NCBI GenBank assembly: GCA_011389685.1
Contig: JAABTV010000006.1
Location: 1 to 49,990 of the forward strand
Direction: 5' to 3'
DNA from: Paracoccaceae bacterium
Lineage (GTDB): Bacteria > Pseudomonadota > Alphaproteobacteria > Rhodobacterales > Rhodobacteraceae
Length of the DNA stretch: 49,990 nucleotides
Part shown: in pieces, positions 1 through 8,393 of the stretch
Numbering within the stretch: the stretch's first letter is position 1
Layout: each line of letters begins with the position of its first letter
Made by a program: the position numbers and the translations under genes
The notes under the pieces: generated by a model
Seen by the model: only the letters and a program-made list of their open reading frames with translations
Told to the model about the DNA's origin: nothing
Database searches by the model: none

Positions 1-105
1 GGCGACGGGCTCGCCACCGGCCCTCATGATACACGATTTCCAACAGACAGGGCGGGCGCTCCGCACCCACCCCGGGTCGGGCGCTGCCCTTTCGTTGGAA
101 TGCGC

Positions 106-498
106 TTACCCCGCCGCTTTCGCCAGATCCGAGAGGATCGGGCAATCGGGGCGGTCGTCGCCGTGGCAGGCCGAAACCAGGTGGGAGAGCGTGTCGTGCA
201 TCGTCTGTAGCTCGGCGATCTTTTCCTCGATCTTTTCCAGGTTCTGGCGGGCGATGCGTTTCACGTCGGCGCTGGCGCGGCTGTGATCCTCGTAAAGTGC
301 GACGAGGGTGCGGCAATCCTCGATGGAAAAGCCCAGGGACCGGGCGCGACCGAGAAACGAGAGCTTGTGCAGGTCGCTGTCGCGGAAGCGGCGATAGCCG
401 TTCTCGGAGCGCAGAGGTTTGACCAGACCGATATCCTCGTAATAGCGAATGGTCTTGGCGGGCAGGCCGGTGCGGCTGGCGACGTCTCCGATATTCAT
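106..498 (-). CDS. cueR: CueR-type copper-responsive MerR regulator
   Basis: A 130-residue MerR-family activator that senses cytosolic Cu(I) and switches on copper export genes. The N-terminus is a winged helix with the family's RYYE signature (residues 18-21), followed by a dimerisation helix. Two cysteines at 111 and 119 (C-x7-C, in CHGDDRPDC) match the Cu(I)-binding pair of CueR. The start codon overlaps the copA stop by 4 bp, so it is the second gene of a copA-cueR operon. A matching MerR-type promoter lies upstream of copA, which implies autoregulation. Identity is strong from the metal-site spacing and context. Confidence 0.93.
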   Translation of the reverse strand: MNIGDVASRTGLPAKTIRYYEDIGLVKPLRSENGYRRFRDSDLHKLSFLGRARSLGFSIEDCRTLVALYEDHSRASADVKRIARQNLEKIEEKIAELQTMHDTLSHLVSACHGDDRPDCPILSDLAKAAG

Positions 499-2966
499 GT
501 GGTTTGTCCTTCTTGCAGGAGGGGGCGAACGCGGCGCAGGCGCAGGGCGTTGGAGAGCACGAAAATCGAGCTGAGCGCCATGGCGCCGGCGGCGAGCATG
601 GGCGAAAGCTGCCAGCCCAGCGCCGGGTAGAAGAGGCCGGCGGCGACGGGGATGAGCGCGGTGTTGTAGGCGAAGGCCCAGAACAGGTTCTGGCGGATGT
701 TGCGCATGGTGCGTCGCGAAATGTCGAGTGCATTGACCACGCCGCGCAAATCGCCGGACATCAGCACCACGTCGGCGGATTCGATGGCGACATCGGTGCC
801 GGTGCCGATGGCGATGCCGATATCGGCCGAGGCCAGCGCGGGGGCGTCGTTGATGCCGTCGCCGACAAAAGCGAGCCGCGCGCCGTCCGAGCGCAGGGCC
901 TCCAGCGCCTTGACCTTGCCACGCGGCAGCACCTCGGCCTCGACATGGTCGATGCCGGCCTCGCGCGCGATGGCGCGGGCGGTGGCGGCGTTGTCGCCGG
1001 TGATCATCGCGGTTTTGAGGCCCATGTCGTGCAGCCTGGCGATGGCCTGTTGCGTGGTCGGCTTGAGCGGATCGGAAACGGCGATGAGGGCAGCGATTTC
1101 GCCGTCGATGGCGGCATAGAGCGGGGTCTTGCCCGCATTGGCAAGCTCTTGCGCCTGATCGGCGAGCGGGCCGATGTTGATCTTCTGGCGGGTCATCATG
1201 CGGTCGGCGCCGATCATGATCTCGTGGCCATTGACGGTGGCGCGCACGCCGAACCCGGCCTGGGCGCGAAAGCCGCTGGCGGTGGGGAGCGCGCCGGTTT
1301 CGGTCTGTGCGGCCTCGGCGATGGCGCGAGCGATGGGGTGTTCCGACTGATCCTCGACCGCGCCGATGAGCGGCAGGAGGCTGGCACGGGTCCAGTCGCC
1401 CGCCGCGATCAGGTCGGTCAGTTCGGGGCGACCGCGGGTCAGCGTGCCGGTCTTGTCAAACGCGATCACCGTGGCGCCTTGCAATGCCTGAAGCGCGTCG
1501 CCCTTGCGAAAGAGCACGCCCATTTCGGCGGCGCGCCCGGTGCCGACCATGATCGAGGTCGGCGTGGCCAGCCCCATGGCGCAGGGGCAGGCGATGATCA
1601 GCACGGCAACACCCGCGACCAGCGCGTGACTGAGAGCCGGGTCGGGGCCGAAGACGAACCAGACAAGCGTTGTAAGCGCGGCCGCCGCCATCACCACCGG
1701 CACGAACCAGAGGGTGATGCGGTCCACGAGGCCCTGAATGGGCAGTTTCGCGCCCTGGGCCTCTTCGACCATGCGCACGATCTGCGACAGGGTGGTGTCG
1801 GCACCGACGGCGGTGGTGATGAAACGGAGCGCGCCGGAGCCGTTGACGGTGCCGCCGGTGACCGGAGCGCCGGGGGATTTCGCGACGGGAAGCGGCTCGC
1901 CGGTGATCATGCTTTCATCGACATGGCTTTCGCCGGTCTCGACGCGCCCGTCGGCGGGGATGCGTTCGCCGGGGCGCACCAGCACCAGATCGCCGGTGAC
2001 AAGGGTGGAGGCGTCGATTTCTTGCTCGGTGCCGTCGCGCAGCACCCGGGCGCGGCGCGGCGAAAGGTTCATGAGCGCGCGGATCGCGGCGCCGGTGCGG
2101 CCCTTGGCGCGGGCCTCAAGAAAGCGGCCCAGAAGGATGAGGGTGACGATCACCGCCGCCGCCTCGAAATAGACCGCGCGGCTGTCGGCGGGCAGGAGTG
2201 CGGGGGCGAAGGTGGCCAATGTGGAAAAGCCCCATGCGGCGAGGGTGCCCACGGCCACGAGGCTGTTCATGTCGGGCGCGCCGCGCATCAGCGCCGGCAG
2301 GCCCTTGGCAAGGAAGCGCCGCCCGGGAAAGGCGAGGACCAGCGTGGTCAGCACGAATTGCGCCACCCAGGAGACCTGCATACCGATATTGGCCATGATC
2401 CAGTGATGGAAGGGCGGGATCAGGTGGCCGCCCATTTCGACGATGAACACCGGCAGGGTGAGGATGGCGGCGAGGGTCATCTCGCGCCGGAGCTGGGCCG
2501 CCTCGGCCTCTTTACGGGTGCCGATGCCCACCGCATCGCCGCCGTCTCGCAGCGTGGCGGGATAGCCGGTGGCGGCCACGGCGCGGGTGATCTCGGCCGG
2601 GGTGGTCATGCCTTCGAGATAGCGCAGGGTGGCGGTTTCGCTGGCGAGGTTGACGTTGACATCGGTGACGCCCGGAAGGGCAGCCAGCGCGTCATCGACC
2701 CGGCCCACGCAGGAGGCACAGGACATGCCCTCGATATCGAGCGTGGCGCTGGCGCGGCGGGCAGGATAGCCCGCGGCATCAAGCGCGGCGGCGATGCGGG
2801 CGGGATCGGCGGGGGTGGTGTAGTGCAGCGTGGCGCTTTCGCTGGCGAGGTTGACGTTGACATCGGCCACCCCTTCGACCCCGCGCAGGGCGTTTTCGGC
2901 GCGCCCCACGCAGGCGGCGCAGGACATGCCGTCGATGGAGAGGCGCAGATCGTTGAGGGCGGTCAT
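495..2966 (-). CDS. copA: Copper-exporting P1B-type ATPase CopA
   Basis: Inner-membrane ATPase that pumps Cu(I) out of the cytoplasm, 823 residues. Two N-terminal heavy-metal-binding domains carry GMSCAAC (Cys 16/19) and GMSCASC (Cys 83/86). Then come the membrane helices with the CPC transport site (IACPCAMGL), the actuator TGE motif, the phosphorylation motif DKTGT, the SEHP motif of the nucleotide domain, and GDGIND. An upstream in-frame ATG at 2999 was rejected because it lies inside the -10 element of the CueR promoter; the ATG at 2966 has AAAGG before it. The two metal-binding domains are very similar at DNA level, suggesting internal duplication. Confidence 0.96.
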   Translation of the reverse strand: MTALNDLRLSIDGMSCAACVGRAENALRGVEGVADVNVNLASESATLHYTTPADPARIAAALDAAGYPARRASATLDIEGMSCASCVGRVDDALAALPGVTDVNVNLASETATLRYLEGMTTPAEITRAVAATGYPATLRDGGDAVGIGTRKEAEAAQLRREMTLAAILTLPVFIVEMGGHLIPPFHHWIMANIGMQVSWVAQFVLTTLVLAFPGRRFLAKGLPALMRGAPDMNSLVAVGTLAAWGFSTLATFAPALLPADSRAVYFEAAAVIVTLILLGRFLEARAKGRTGAAIRALMNLSPRRARVLRDGTEQEIDASTLVTGDLVLVRPGERIPADGRVETGESHVDESMITGEPLPVAKSPGAPVTGGTVNGSGALRFITTAVGADTTLSQIVRMVEEAQGAKLPIQGLVDRITLWFVPVVMAAAALTTLVWFVFGPDPALSHALVAGVAVLIIACPCAMGLATPTSIMVGTGRAAEMGVLFRKGDALQALQGATVIAFDKTGTLTRGRPELTDLIAAGDWTRASLLPLIGAVEDQSEHPIARAIAEAAQTETGALPTASGFRAQAGFGVRATVNGHEIMIGADRMMTRQKINIGPLADQAQELANAGKTPLYAAIDGEIAALIAVSDPLKPTTQQAIARLHDMGLKTAMITGDNAATARAIAREAGIDHVEAEVLPRGKVKALEALRSDGARLAFVGDGINDAPALASADIGIAIGTGTDVAIESADVVLMSGDLRGVVNALDISRRTMRNIRQNLFWAFAYNTALIPVAAGLFYPALGWQLSPMLAAGAMALSSIFVLSNALRLRRVRPLLQEGQTT

Positions 2967-2996
2967 TGGCGGGGCCTTTCTGTGTACGTTACCGTC

Positions 2997-3027
2997 CACA
3001 TAAGGATTCCATTGACTGGAAGGTCAA
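2997..3027 (-). promoter_or_regulatory. CueR-dependent copA promoter
   Basis: Read on the minus strand there is a -35 box TTGACC (3022-3027), a 19-bp spacer (3003-3021) and a -10-like TATGTG (2997-3002). The spacer holds the palindrome TTCCA-N5-TGGAA. An over-long 19-bp spacer with a central dyad is the hallmark of MerR/CueR-activated promoters. It sits about 30 bp ahead of the copA start at 2966. Confidence 0.85.
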
Positions 3028-3108
3028 GGGGGTGCGACGGGAAAACCGCTTGACCCTCTGGCGCGGGAGGGGGCGAGGAGGGGTCCGGGTACAGTTTGGA
3101 GATTCGCC

Positions 3109-3306
3109 ATGATGACGTTCAGCGTTCCGAAGATGAGTTGCGGCCATTGCACGGCTTCGATCGAGGAAAAGATCCTCGATGCCGACGAGGGCGCGGATGT
3201 GCAATGCGATCTGGGTGCGCGAACGGTTGCGGTCGATACGGTGCTGGACGCGGCGGCAATCAAGGCGGCGATCGAGGCGGCGGGATTCGACGCCAGCGCG
3301 GCCTGA
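3109..3306 (+). CDS. CopZ-like copper chaperone (HMA domain)
   Basis: A 65-residue single heavy-metal-associated domain with the Cu(I)-binding MSCGHC motif (Cys 11 and 14). It should carry Cu(I) in the cytosol and pass it to the N-terminal domains of CopA. It is divergent from copA-cueR. GGAG at 3098-3101 sits 7 bp before the ATG; a second ATG follows at once at 3112. A TTGACC with an imperfect CCCTC/GAGGG dyad at 3050-3071 lies upstream, but no good -10 follows at the right distance, so its control by CueR is unproven. Confident as an HMA chaperone. Confidence 0.88.
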   Translation: MMTFSVPKMSCGHCTASIEEKILDADEGADVQCDLGARTVAVDTVLDAAAIKAAIEAAGFDASAA

Positions 3307-3313
3307 GCGGCGC

Positions 3314-4177
3314 TCAGCCGGTGACCATGGCGCGCAGCCGGGCCAGATGCGCGGGCATGTCGCGGGCAGGGACGGCGGCCTCGCGCACCAGGTCGTCGAA
3401 ATGCGTGGTGATCGCCTGCACCCGTTCGGTATCACGAAACGCAAGGTAGTTGCGCCCCAGGTAAAGCACCGCCAGAAGCGGGCCGAAAACCGTCACCGGC
3501 GCCGAAAAGATGCGTCGCGCGTCGAACATGTAGATGCGCAGGCGCGGGTAGAGCTGGGCATGGATCGCCTCGAACCGGTCAAGCTGTTCAAGGCGCAGTT
3601 CGGGGGCGAGGCCGGTGTAATAGCCGGTGCCGGTGGAGAAACTGTCCAATTCGTAAAGCGGCAGGGCGATCTCGTAATCCGATTGCGACTCGCGCATCCA
3701 TGCCAGGCGATCCTCCGACGCGCCGATCGCCTGTTGCGCGGTGCGACCCAGATGCGGGGCATATTCCCATTCGAGCACGGCCCGGGTTTTCAGCATGTCG
3801 GGCAGGGCGGCGGGGACGTAGCGGATCTTGTAGCCCGCGGCCTCGCGATGCCAGTTGAAGATCTGTTCATCGACCAGTGCCCGGGGTGCCTCGGTCAGGG
3901 TGAGCGAGGTGGCGAGCAGGTCGGTCGCGGTCTCGGGCCGGTCCGACAGCGACAGCAGCCAGTCGGCCGAGATGCCGAGCGCGGAGGCGCATTCGCCCAC
4001 CACCTGCGCATTGGGCAGGCGCGCGCCCTCGCCCTTCAGAAGCTGTGAAATGGTCGAGCGGTCGACGCCGGTGGCCCGGGCCAGCGCGCTTTGGGTGATG
4101 CCACGGCGTTGCATGGCCTGGGTGAGGCGTGTGCGGAACTGGGCGGCGCGGACGCGTTTGTCTATTTTATGTCGCAT
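3314..4177 (-). CDS. XRE-family regulator with C-terminal sensory domain
   Basis: A 287-residue DNA-binding protein. Residues about 12-70 form a helix-turn-helix of the lambda-repressor type (…TQSALARATGVDRSTISQL…). The remaining roughly 200 residues look like a ligand-sensing domain; the pattern of a YVPAALPDMLKTRAVLEW-like stretch and a late hydrophobic strand region recalls DUF5753-type domains of other XRE proteins, which is inference only. The frame is open to 4441, but the ATG at 4177 is chosen because upstream codons run over an AT-rich operator-like site. The protein is divergent from DUF2061/desaturase genes, which are plausible targets. Confidence 0.8.
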   Translation of the reverse strand: MRHKIDKRVRAAQFRTRLTQAMQRRGITQSALARATGVDRSTISQLLKGEGARLPNAQVVGECASALGISADWLLSLSDRPETATDLLATSLTLTEAPRALVDEQIFNWHREAAGYKIRYVPAALPDMLKTRAVLEWEYAPHLGRTAQQAIGASEDRLAWMRESQSDYEIALPLYELDSFSTGTGYYTGLAPELRLEQLDRFEAIHAQLYPRLRIYMFDARRIFSAPVTVFGPLLAVLYLGRNYLAFRDTERVQAITTHFDDLVREAAVPARDMPAHLARLRAMVTG

Positions 4178-4180
4178 ATT

Positions 4181-4194
4181 GTGATTTATATCAC
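4181..4194. promoter_or_regulatory. Candidate operator, inverted repeat
   Basis: Perfect inverted repeat GTGAT-TTAT-ATCAC just upstream of the XRE start at 4177, inside an AT-rich patch (about 4160-4215) that stands out from the GC-rich background. Its place, over the ribosome-binding region of the XRE gene and facing the divergent membrane-lipid genes, fits an autoregulatory operator. Inference from position and symmetry only. Confidence 0.5.
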
Positions 4195-4283
4195 CATTTG
4201 TGCGATTTGTTAACTCAATTCGGAATACGCAAACCCACCGCCGCGTTGTAACCCATATGTGACAGCAAAAAATCGGAGGCGGA

Positions 4284-4490
4284 ATGGAGAGCAATCGGCG
4301 GACCATGCTCAAGGCGATCCTGTGGAACCTTTTGGGGCTCACAGTGATGGGCCTTGTCGGGTTGGCCCTGACCGGGTCGGCGGCCATCGGCGGGGCCATG
4401 GCGGTGATCAACACCGCGATCGGGTTCGTGATGTATGTCATCTATGAGCGCGTCTGGGCGCATATCGGCTGGGGGCGCCATCATGGGTAA
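4284..4490 (+). CDS. DUF2061 small membrane protein
   Basis: A 68-residue protein with two hydrophobic segments (about residues 9-30 and 34-54) and a short basic N-terminus. The arrangement, including the VIYERVWAHIGWG-like C-terminal end, fits the DUF2061 family of small predicted membrane proteins of unknown function. GGAGG lies 6 bp before the ATG. The gene overlaps the desaturase start by 8 bp, so the two are translationally coupled. Confidence 0.82.
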   Translation: MESNRRTMLKAILWNLLGLTVMGLVGLALTGSAAIGGAMAVINTAIGFVMYVIYERVWAHIGWGRHHG

Positions 4491-5379
4491 GGTGCCGGTG
4501 GTGGAGTGGCCAACGCTGGGCCTTTTGGTGCTGACCTATGGGGTCTGGGCGCTGGGCACGAGTATCGTGGCGGGGGTGTTCCTGCCCTTGGGGATGGTGC
4601 TTGTGGCGCTGTCGGCGGCGTTGCATTCCTCGCTCTGCCACGAGGTGCTGCACGGGCATCCGACGCGGTATCGCTGGCTCAATGAATTGCTGGTCTTTCC
4701 GCAGCTTGCGCTTTTCGTTCCCTATGGGCGGTTTCGCGACACGCATATTGCGCATCACCGCGACGAGCGGCTGACCGACCCTTATGACGACCCCGAGACC
4801 AATTACCTCGACCCCGAAACCTGGGCGCGGATGCCGGTATGGATGCGGGCGGCGCTGCGGTTCAACAATACGCTGGCCGGGCGGCTGCTGATCGGGCCGC
4901 TGGTCGGGCAGGTGGTGTTCATGGCCGAGGATTGGCGCGCGATCAGGGCGGGGCGGCAAGGGGTTCTGGCGGCGTGGCTCATCCATGTGCCGGCGGTGGC
5001 GCTGGTGGTCTGGTGGATGGTCCGGTTCGGGCAGATGCCGGTCTGGGCCTGGCTGGTTTCGACCTATGCGGCGCTGTCGATCCTGAAGATCCGCACCTTT
5101 CTGGAGCATCGCGCGCATGAGACCGTGCCGGGGCGCACGGTGATCATCGAGGACCGGGGGCCGCTGGCGTTTATCTTCCTCAACAACAACCTGCATGTGG
5201 TGCATCACAGCCGGCCCGGTGTGCCGTGGTATCGGCTCCGGTCGCTCTACAGCGCCGAGCGCGCGGCGTTTCACGCGGCCAACGATCATTATCATTACCG
5301 ATCCTATGGCGAGGTGTTCCGGCGCTATTTCCTGCGCGCGAAAGACCCGGTGCCGCATCCGCTCTGGAAACGCCCCTGA
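4483..5379 (+). CDS. Membrane fatty acid desaturase
   Basis: A 298-residue integral membrane di-iron enzyme of the fatty acid desaturase/hydroxylase superfamily. Three histidine clusters are visible: HEVLHGH (53-59), HIAHH (88-92) and HVVHH near residue 235. Hydrophobic segments lie between them. The frame opens at 4435, but the ATG at 4483 is preferred because it starts just before the membrane region and overlaps DUF2061 only slightly. Substrate (acyl chain, carotenoid or other lipid) cannot be read from the sequence. Co-transcription with DUF2061 and opposition to an XRE regulator suggest a membrane-lipid adjustment unit. Confidence 0.85.
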   Translation: MGKVPVVEWPTLGLLVLTYGVWALGTSIVAGVFLPLGMVLVALSAALHSSLCHEVLHGHPTRYRWLNELLVFPQLALFVPYGRFRDTHIAHHRDERLTDPYDDPETNYLDPETWARMPVWMRAALRFNNTLAGRLLIGPLVGQVVFMAEDWRAIRAGRQGVLAAWLIHVPAVALVVWWMVRFGQMPVWAWLVSTYAALSILKIRTFLEHRAHETVPGRTVIIEDRGPLAFIFLNNNLHVVHHSRPGVPWYRLRSLYSAERAAFHAANDHYHYRSYGEVFRRYFLRAKDPVPHPLWKRP

Positions 5380-5398
5380 ATTGAGGGCATGAGAGGGC

Positions 5399-6283
5399 AT
5401 GAGCTGGATTGCCCTCTCCATTGCCGCCGCCGCGTTCCAGACGCTGCGCTTCATGCTGCAGAAACATCTGAGCATGGGGGCGCTGTCGGCGGGGGGCGCG
5501 ACCCTGTCGCGGTTTCTCTATTCCCTGCCATTCGTTGTGGCGCTGGCGCTGGTCTATGCCGCGATGCAGGGCGGATGGCCGGGGGTCGGGCCGTGGTTCT
5601 GGGCCTATGCCCTGACCGGGGGGCTGACGCAGATCCTGGCGACATGGTGCGTCGTGGCGCTTTTCGCGCATCGCAATTTCGCCGTGGGGATCACCTTCAA
5701 GAAAACCGAAGTGGTGCAGACCGCAATTGTCGGGCTGGTTCTTCTGGGCGACCGCGTGTCGGCGCTGGGCATGGCGGCGATCGTGCTGGGGCTGGTCGGC
5801 GTGCTGATCCTGTCGAGGGGGGTCGAAGTGGGGGGCGGCGTGTTCAACCGGGCAGCCGGGCTGGGCATTCTGTCGGGCGTGTTCTTCGCCGTGTCGGCGG
5901 TAACATACCGGGGTGCGACGCTGGCGGTCGCAAGCGACGATCCGTTCCTGCGCGCGGTGATCGCGCTGGCGGTGGTGACGGTGGCACAGACCGTCGCCCT
6001 GTCGGCCTGGCTGGCGTGGCGCGAGGCGGGGCAACTGGCGCGGGTCGTCGCGGCGCGGCGCACGGCGGTGTGGATGGGGTTGACCGGGATGGCCGGATCG
6101 CTGTGCTGGTTCACCGCCTTCACCTTGCAGAATGCCGCCTATGTCTTTGCCGTGGGGCAGATCGAGGTGATCTTTTCGATCTTCGCCGCGGTGATGGTCT
6201 TTGGCGAGACCATCACGCGGCGCGAATATGCCGGGATCGGGTTCCTGACGGCGAGCATCCTGCTCCTGGTGCTGTTCGGATAG
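5399..6283 (+). CDS. EamA/DMT-family transporter
   Basis: A 294-residue inner-membrane protein with about ten hydrophobic segments in two repeats, typical of the drug/metabolite transporter superfamily (EamA). The substrate is unknown. It follows the desaturase by 19 bp and is probably in the same transcript. The ATG at 5399 is taken over one 10 bp upstream because it opens directly into the first membrane helix. Confidence 0.82.
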   Translation: MSWIALSIAAAAFQTLRFMLQKHLSMGALSAGGATLSRFLYSLPFVVALALVYAAMQGGWPGVGPWFWAYALTGGLTQILATWCVVALFAHRNFAVGITFKKTEVVQTAIVGLVLLGDRVSALGMAAIVLGLVGVLILSRGVEVGGGVFNRAAGLGILSGVFFAVSAVTYRGATLAVASDDPFLRAVIALAVVTVAQTVALSAWLAWREAGQLARVVAARRTAVWMGLTGMAGSLCWFTAFTLQNAAYVFAVGQIEVIFSIFAAVMVFGETITRREYAGIGFLTASILLLVLFG

Positions 6284-6299
6284 GGCGATGCCGCCCCGG

Positions 6300-7037
6300 T
6301 CAGTCGTGGCGGATCACCTTGCCCGACAGTGGACCCTTGCCCTTGAGGCGCAGAAACAGGCTCTCCTCGGTGCCGTTGTGGAAGAACGGCACATTCTCGG
6401 GCGGCGAGCGGTCGCGGGCGCGGGCCGCGACCTCGGCCAGCACGACCTCGGTGATGAAGGGCAGATCGAAGCCGCGCACCTTGTCGAGCGGGATCCATTG
6501 CAGATGCGAAAGCTCGTCCTGCGCACCATAGAAATCATCGAGATCGTTGGCGATCTCGTCGGCATCGACCAGAAAGAACCGCGCGTCGAAACGACGGGGC
6601 CGACCCGGTGGCGTGATGGCGCGAAACACGAATTGCAGCGGATGGGCATCGGGCACGTAACCTGCTGCGGCGAAATCGGCCCAGTCGGCCGGCGGCTCGA
6701 CGCTCCATTCGCCCTTCTGGCCGAGGACGAGGCCGGTTTCCTCCCACAACTCGCGGATCGCGGCGGTCGCGAGCGCGTGGGTGCAATCGTCCTCGCAATC
6801 CTCGAGCAGGCGGTCGCGGCAGACCTGAGGCATGCGCCGGGCCAGCGGCACGCCCGCGTCGACGGGATCGACGGCACCGCCCGGAAAGACAAACTTGTTG
6901 GGCATGAAGGCCGCGCGCGCGCCGCGCTGGCCCATCAGCACCCGTGGCTCCGCCATCCGGTCGCGCAGCACGATCACCGTTGCTGCGTTGCGAATCGCGG
7001 TCTTGTCCGCCTTTTGCGGTGTGGTGTAATCGCTCAT
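6300..7037 (-). CDS. Nudix hydrolase
   Basis: A 245-residue protein of the Nudix superfamily, which cleaves nucleoside diphosphates linked to another group. The catalytic helix REL-WEETG is present near residue 95. It is separated from the GGAVDPVD segment by an insertion longer than the usual Nudix loop, as in the CoA/NUDT19-like subgroup, so a CoA or acyl-CoA substrate is possible but unproven. It lies downstream of the DUF983 gene on the same strand. Confidence 0.85.
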   Translation of the reverse strand: MSDYTTPQKADKTAIRNAATVIVLRDRMAEPRVLMGQRGARAAFMPNKFVFPGGAVDPVDAGVPLARRMPQVCRDRLLEDCEDDCTHALATAAIRELWEETGLVLGQKGEWSVEPPADWADFAAAGYVPDAHPLQFVFRAITPPGRPRRFDARFFLVDADEIANDLDDFYGAQDELSHLQWIPLDKVRGFDLPFITEVVLAEVAARARDRSPPENVPFFHNGTEESLFLRLKGKGPLSGKVIRHD

Positions 7038-7067
7038 CTGGCCTCGCTACGTCTTGGGGGCGCGGGC

Positions 7068-7505
7068 TCAGATCCGGTCTGTGCGATCCTCGCCCGCGAG
7101 GTCGTCCTCTCCGAAACCGTGCATCCGCCGGGCCCATTGGAACCCGACGACCGCGCCTTTCAACCTTGGCAGAAGGTATAGCGAGAGCGCGACGCAGCCA
7201 ATAGCGAAGATGGTGAAAAGCACCAGCGGTTCGGGCCGCCAGCGCACGAAGACGATATGCAGCAGCGGCGCCATGAGATGGCCGACGATCAGGATGGTGA
7301 GATAGGCCGGGCCATCGTCGGCGCGCTGGGGGGTGAAATCCTCCTGGCAGACCGGGCAGCTGTCGCGCACCTTGAGATAACCCTTGAGCAGCGGGCCCGA
7401 GCCGCAATTGGGACAACGCCGCCGCCAGCCCTTGAGCAGGGCCGGTTTGAGAAGCCGTTCCGGAGCGGGCATCCCGATATCGGGTGCCAGGCTTTGATGA
7501 TGCAT
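7068..7505 (-). CDS. DUF983 zinc-ribbon membrane protein
   Basis: A 145-residue protein with an N-terminal zinc ribbon (CPNCG and CPVCQ, about residues 31 and 50) followed by two hydrophobic segments, the DUF983 layout. Members often lie near cytochrome oxidase or Nudix genes, but the function is unknown. The frame is open much further upstream; the ATG at 7505 is chosen for the GAGGAACAGGA just before it. Forms a pair with the Nudix gene, 30 bp downstream. Confidence 0.85.
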   Translation of the reverse strand: MHHQSLAPDIGMPAPERLLKPALLKGWRRRCPNCGSGPLLKGYLKVRDSCPVCQEDFTPQRADDGPAYLTILIVGHLMAPLLHIVFVRWRPEPLVLFTIFAIGCVALSLYLLPRLKGAVVGFQWARRMHGFGEDDLAGEDRTDRI

Positions 7506-7657
7506 TCCTGTTCCTCGCGTTCGCATTGCCCAAACTGGGGGAAACACCGGGAAATGTGAAGGCGGCGCGCTGTCATTGCGTCGCCATGTCGCAAAGTCCC
7601 GCCGGGGCGGGCTGAAAAATCGGGCGGGGCCGCGACGGAAAGGGCGGCGTGCCGCGT

Positions 7658-7673
7658 GAAACCCTTCGAAACC
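7658..7673 (+). promoter_or_regulatory. Tandem GAAACC motifs upstream of the EF-hand gene
   Basis: GAAACC occurs at 7658-7663 and 7668-7673, exactly 10 bp apart, and again at 7712-7717 close to the start of the EF-hand gene. GAACC/GAAAC-like hexamers are common as -35 elements of ECF sigma promoters, and an ECF sigma gene follows. This is a suggestion, not a mapped promoter. Confidence 0.3.
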
Positions 7674-7730
7674 GGGACAGAGACGCCGGTGGACGATTGA
7701 AACGAGCGCGAGAAACCAAGGAGACACGAT

Positions 7731-8309
7731 ATGAAACGGACCTATCTGATTACCGGCCTGACCCTTCTGAGCCTTGCGGCCGGCAGCGGTGTGGCGCTGG
7801 CCCATGGCATGAAGGGCGAACGCGGCGGCATGAGCGGCATGGGTGGCATGCCGATGATGCAGTTCGAGGAGGCCGATGCGGATGGCGATGGCAAGGTCAC
7901 GCGCGAGGAAGCGTCAGCCCATGCCAAGGCGCGGTTCGATGCCGCAGACAGCGACGGCAATGGCCGGTTGAGCGAGGCCGAGATCAAGGCCGCGGCCGAG
8001 CAGCGCGCCATGCAGGCCCGCCAGCGCCGGATGGAGCGCATGGCATCGCGGATGATCGAGCGGATGGACAGCGATGGCGACGGCGAGATCTCGTTCGACG
8101 AGATGCCCGGCCAGCGGACCATGCAGGACCGCATGTTCGACCGCCTCGACAGCGACGGCGACGGCGCGATCTCGGAAGACGAGATGAGCGCGGCGCGGGA
8201 GCGGATGCAGGAGCGGCGCGGCGAGCGCGGCATGCGGCACGGCGATGGCAAGGGTCATGGCGGCGGACATGGCAAGATGCATCACGACGGCGAGCGTCAG
8301 CGTAACTGA
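7731..8309 (+). CDS. Periplasmic four-EF-hand protein
   Basis: A 192-residue secreted protein with a typical Sec signal peptide (cleavage after about residue 24, LAHG). Four canonical EF-hand loops start at about residues 49, 73, 113 and 140 (DADGDGKVTREE, DSDGNGRLSEAE, DSDGDGEISFDE, DSDGDGAISEDE), so calcium binding is likely. The N-terminal mature part is Met/Gly-rich and the C-terminal tail (from about 168) is His/Gly-rich, suggesting extra metal contacts. AAGGAG precedes the ATG. A GC-rich hairpin separates it from the ECF sigma gene. Context suggests a periplasmic metal or envelope-stress role. Confidence 0.85.
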   Translation: MKRTYLITGLTLLSLAAGSGVALAHGMKGERGGMSGMGGMPMMQFEEADADGDGKVTREEASAHAKARFDAADSDGNGRLSEAEIKAAAEQRAMQARQRRMERMASRMIERMDSDGDGEISFDEMPGQRTMQDRMFDRLDSDGDGAISEDEMSAARERMQERRGERGMRHGDGKGHGGGHGKMHHDGERQRN

Positions 8310-8320
8310 GGCGACGACGA

Positions 8321-8351
8321 CCCCGGGGCGGCCTGTTGGCCCGTCCCGGGG
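8321..8351 (+). terminator. GC-rich hairpin between EF-hand gene and sigma factor
   Basis: CCCCGGGGCGGCC (8321-8333) and GGCCCGTCCCGGGG (8338-8351) pair with one bulge over a TGTT loop. There is no T-tract, so it may be an attenuator or RNA-stabilising stem rather than a strict terminator. It would let the secreted protein be made in excess over the sigma factor. Confidence 0.45.
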
Positions 8352-8393
8352 CAGCTTGTGGCAGAGCAGGGAAGCGGATACGCCGAGCGGGCG

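Noticed and set aside
1..105. A terminator or gene in the first 105 bases
   Set aside because: Only GC-rich, weakly pairing sequence after the cueR stop is seen; the short plus-strand open frame here runs antisense to cueR.
504..3053. 849-codon open frame on the plus strand
   Set aside because: It is the antisense shadow of copA; its product is Gly/His/Arg/Asp-rich with no domain, as expected from a GC-rich reverse strand.
8321..8351. A classical rho-independent terminator before the sigma gene
   Set aside because: The stem is strong but no T-run follows, and the downstream genes have no separate promoter that I can see; kept only as a hairpin or attenuator.
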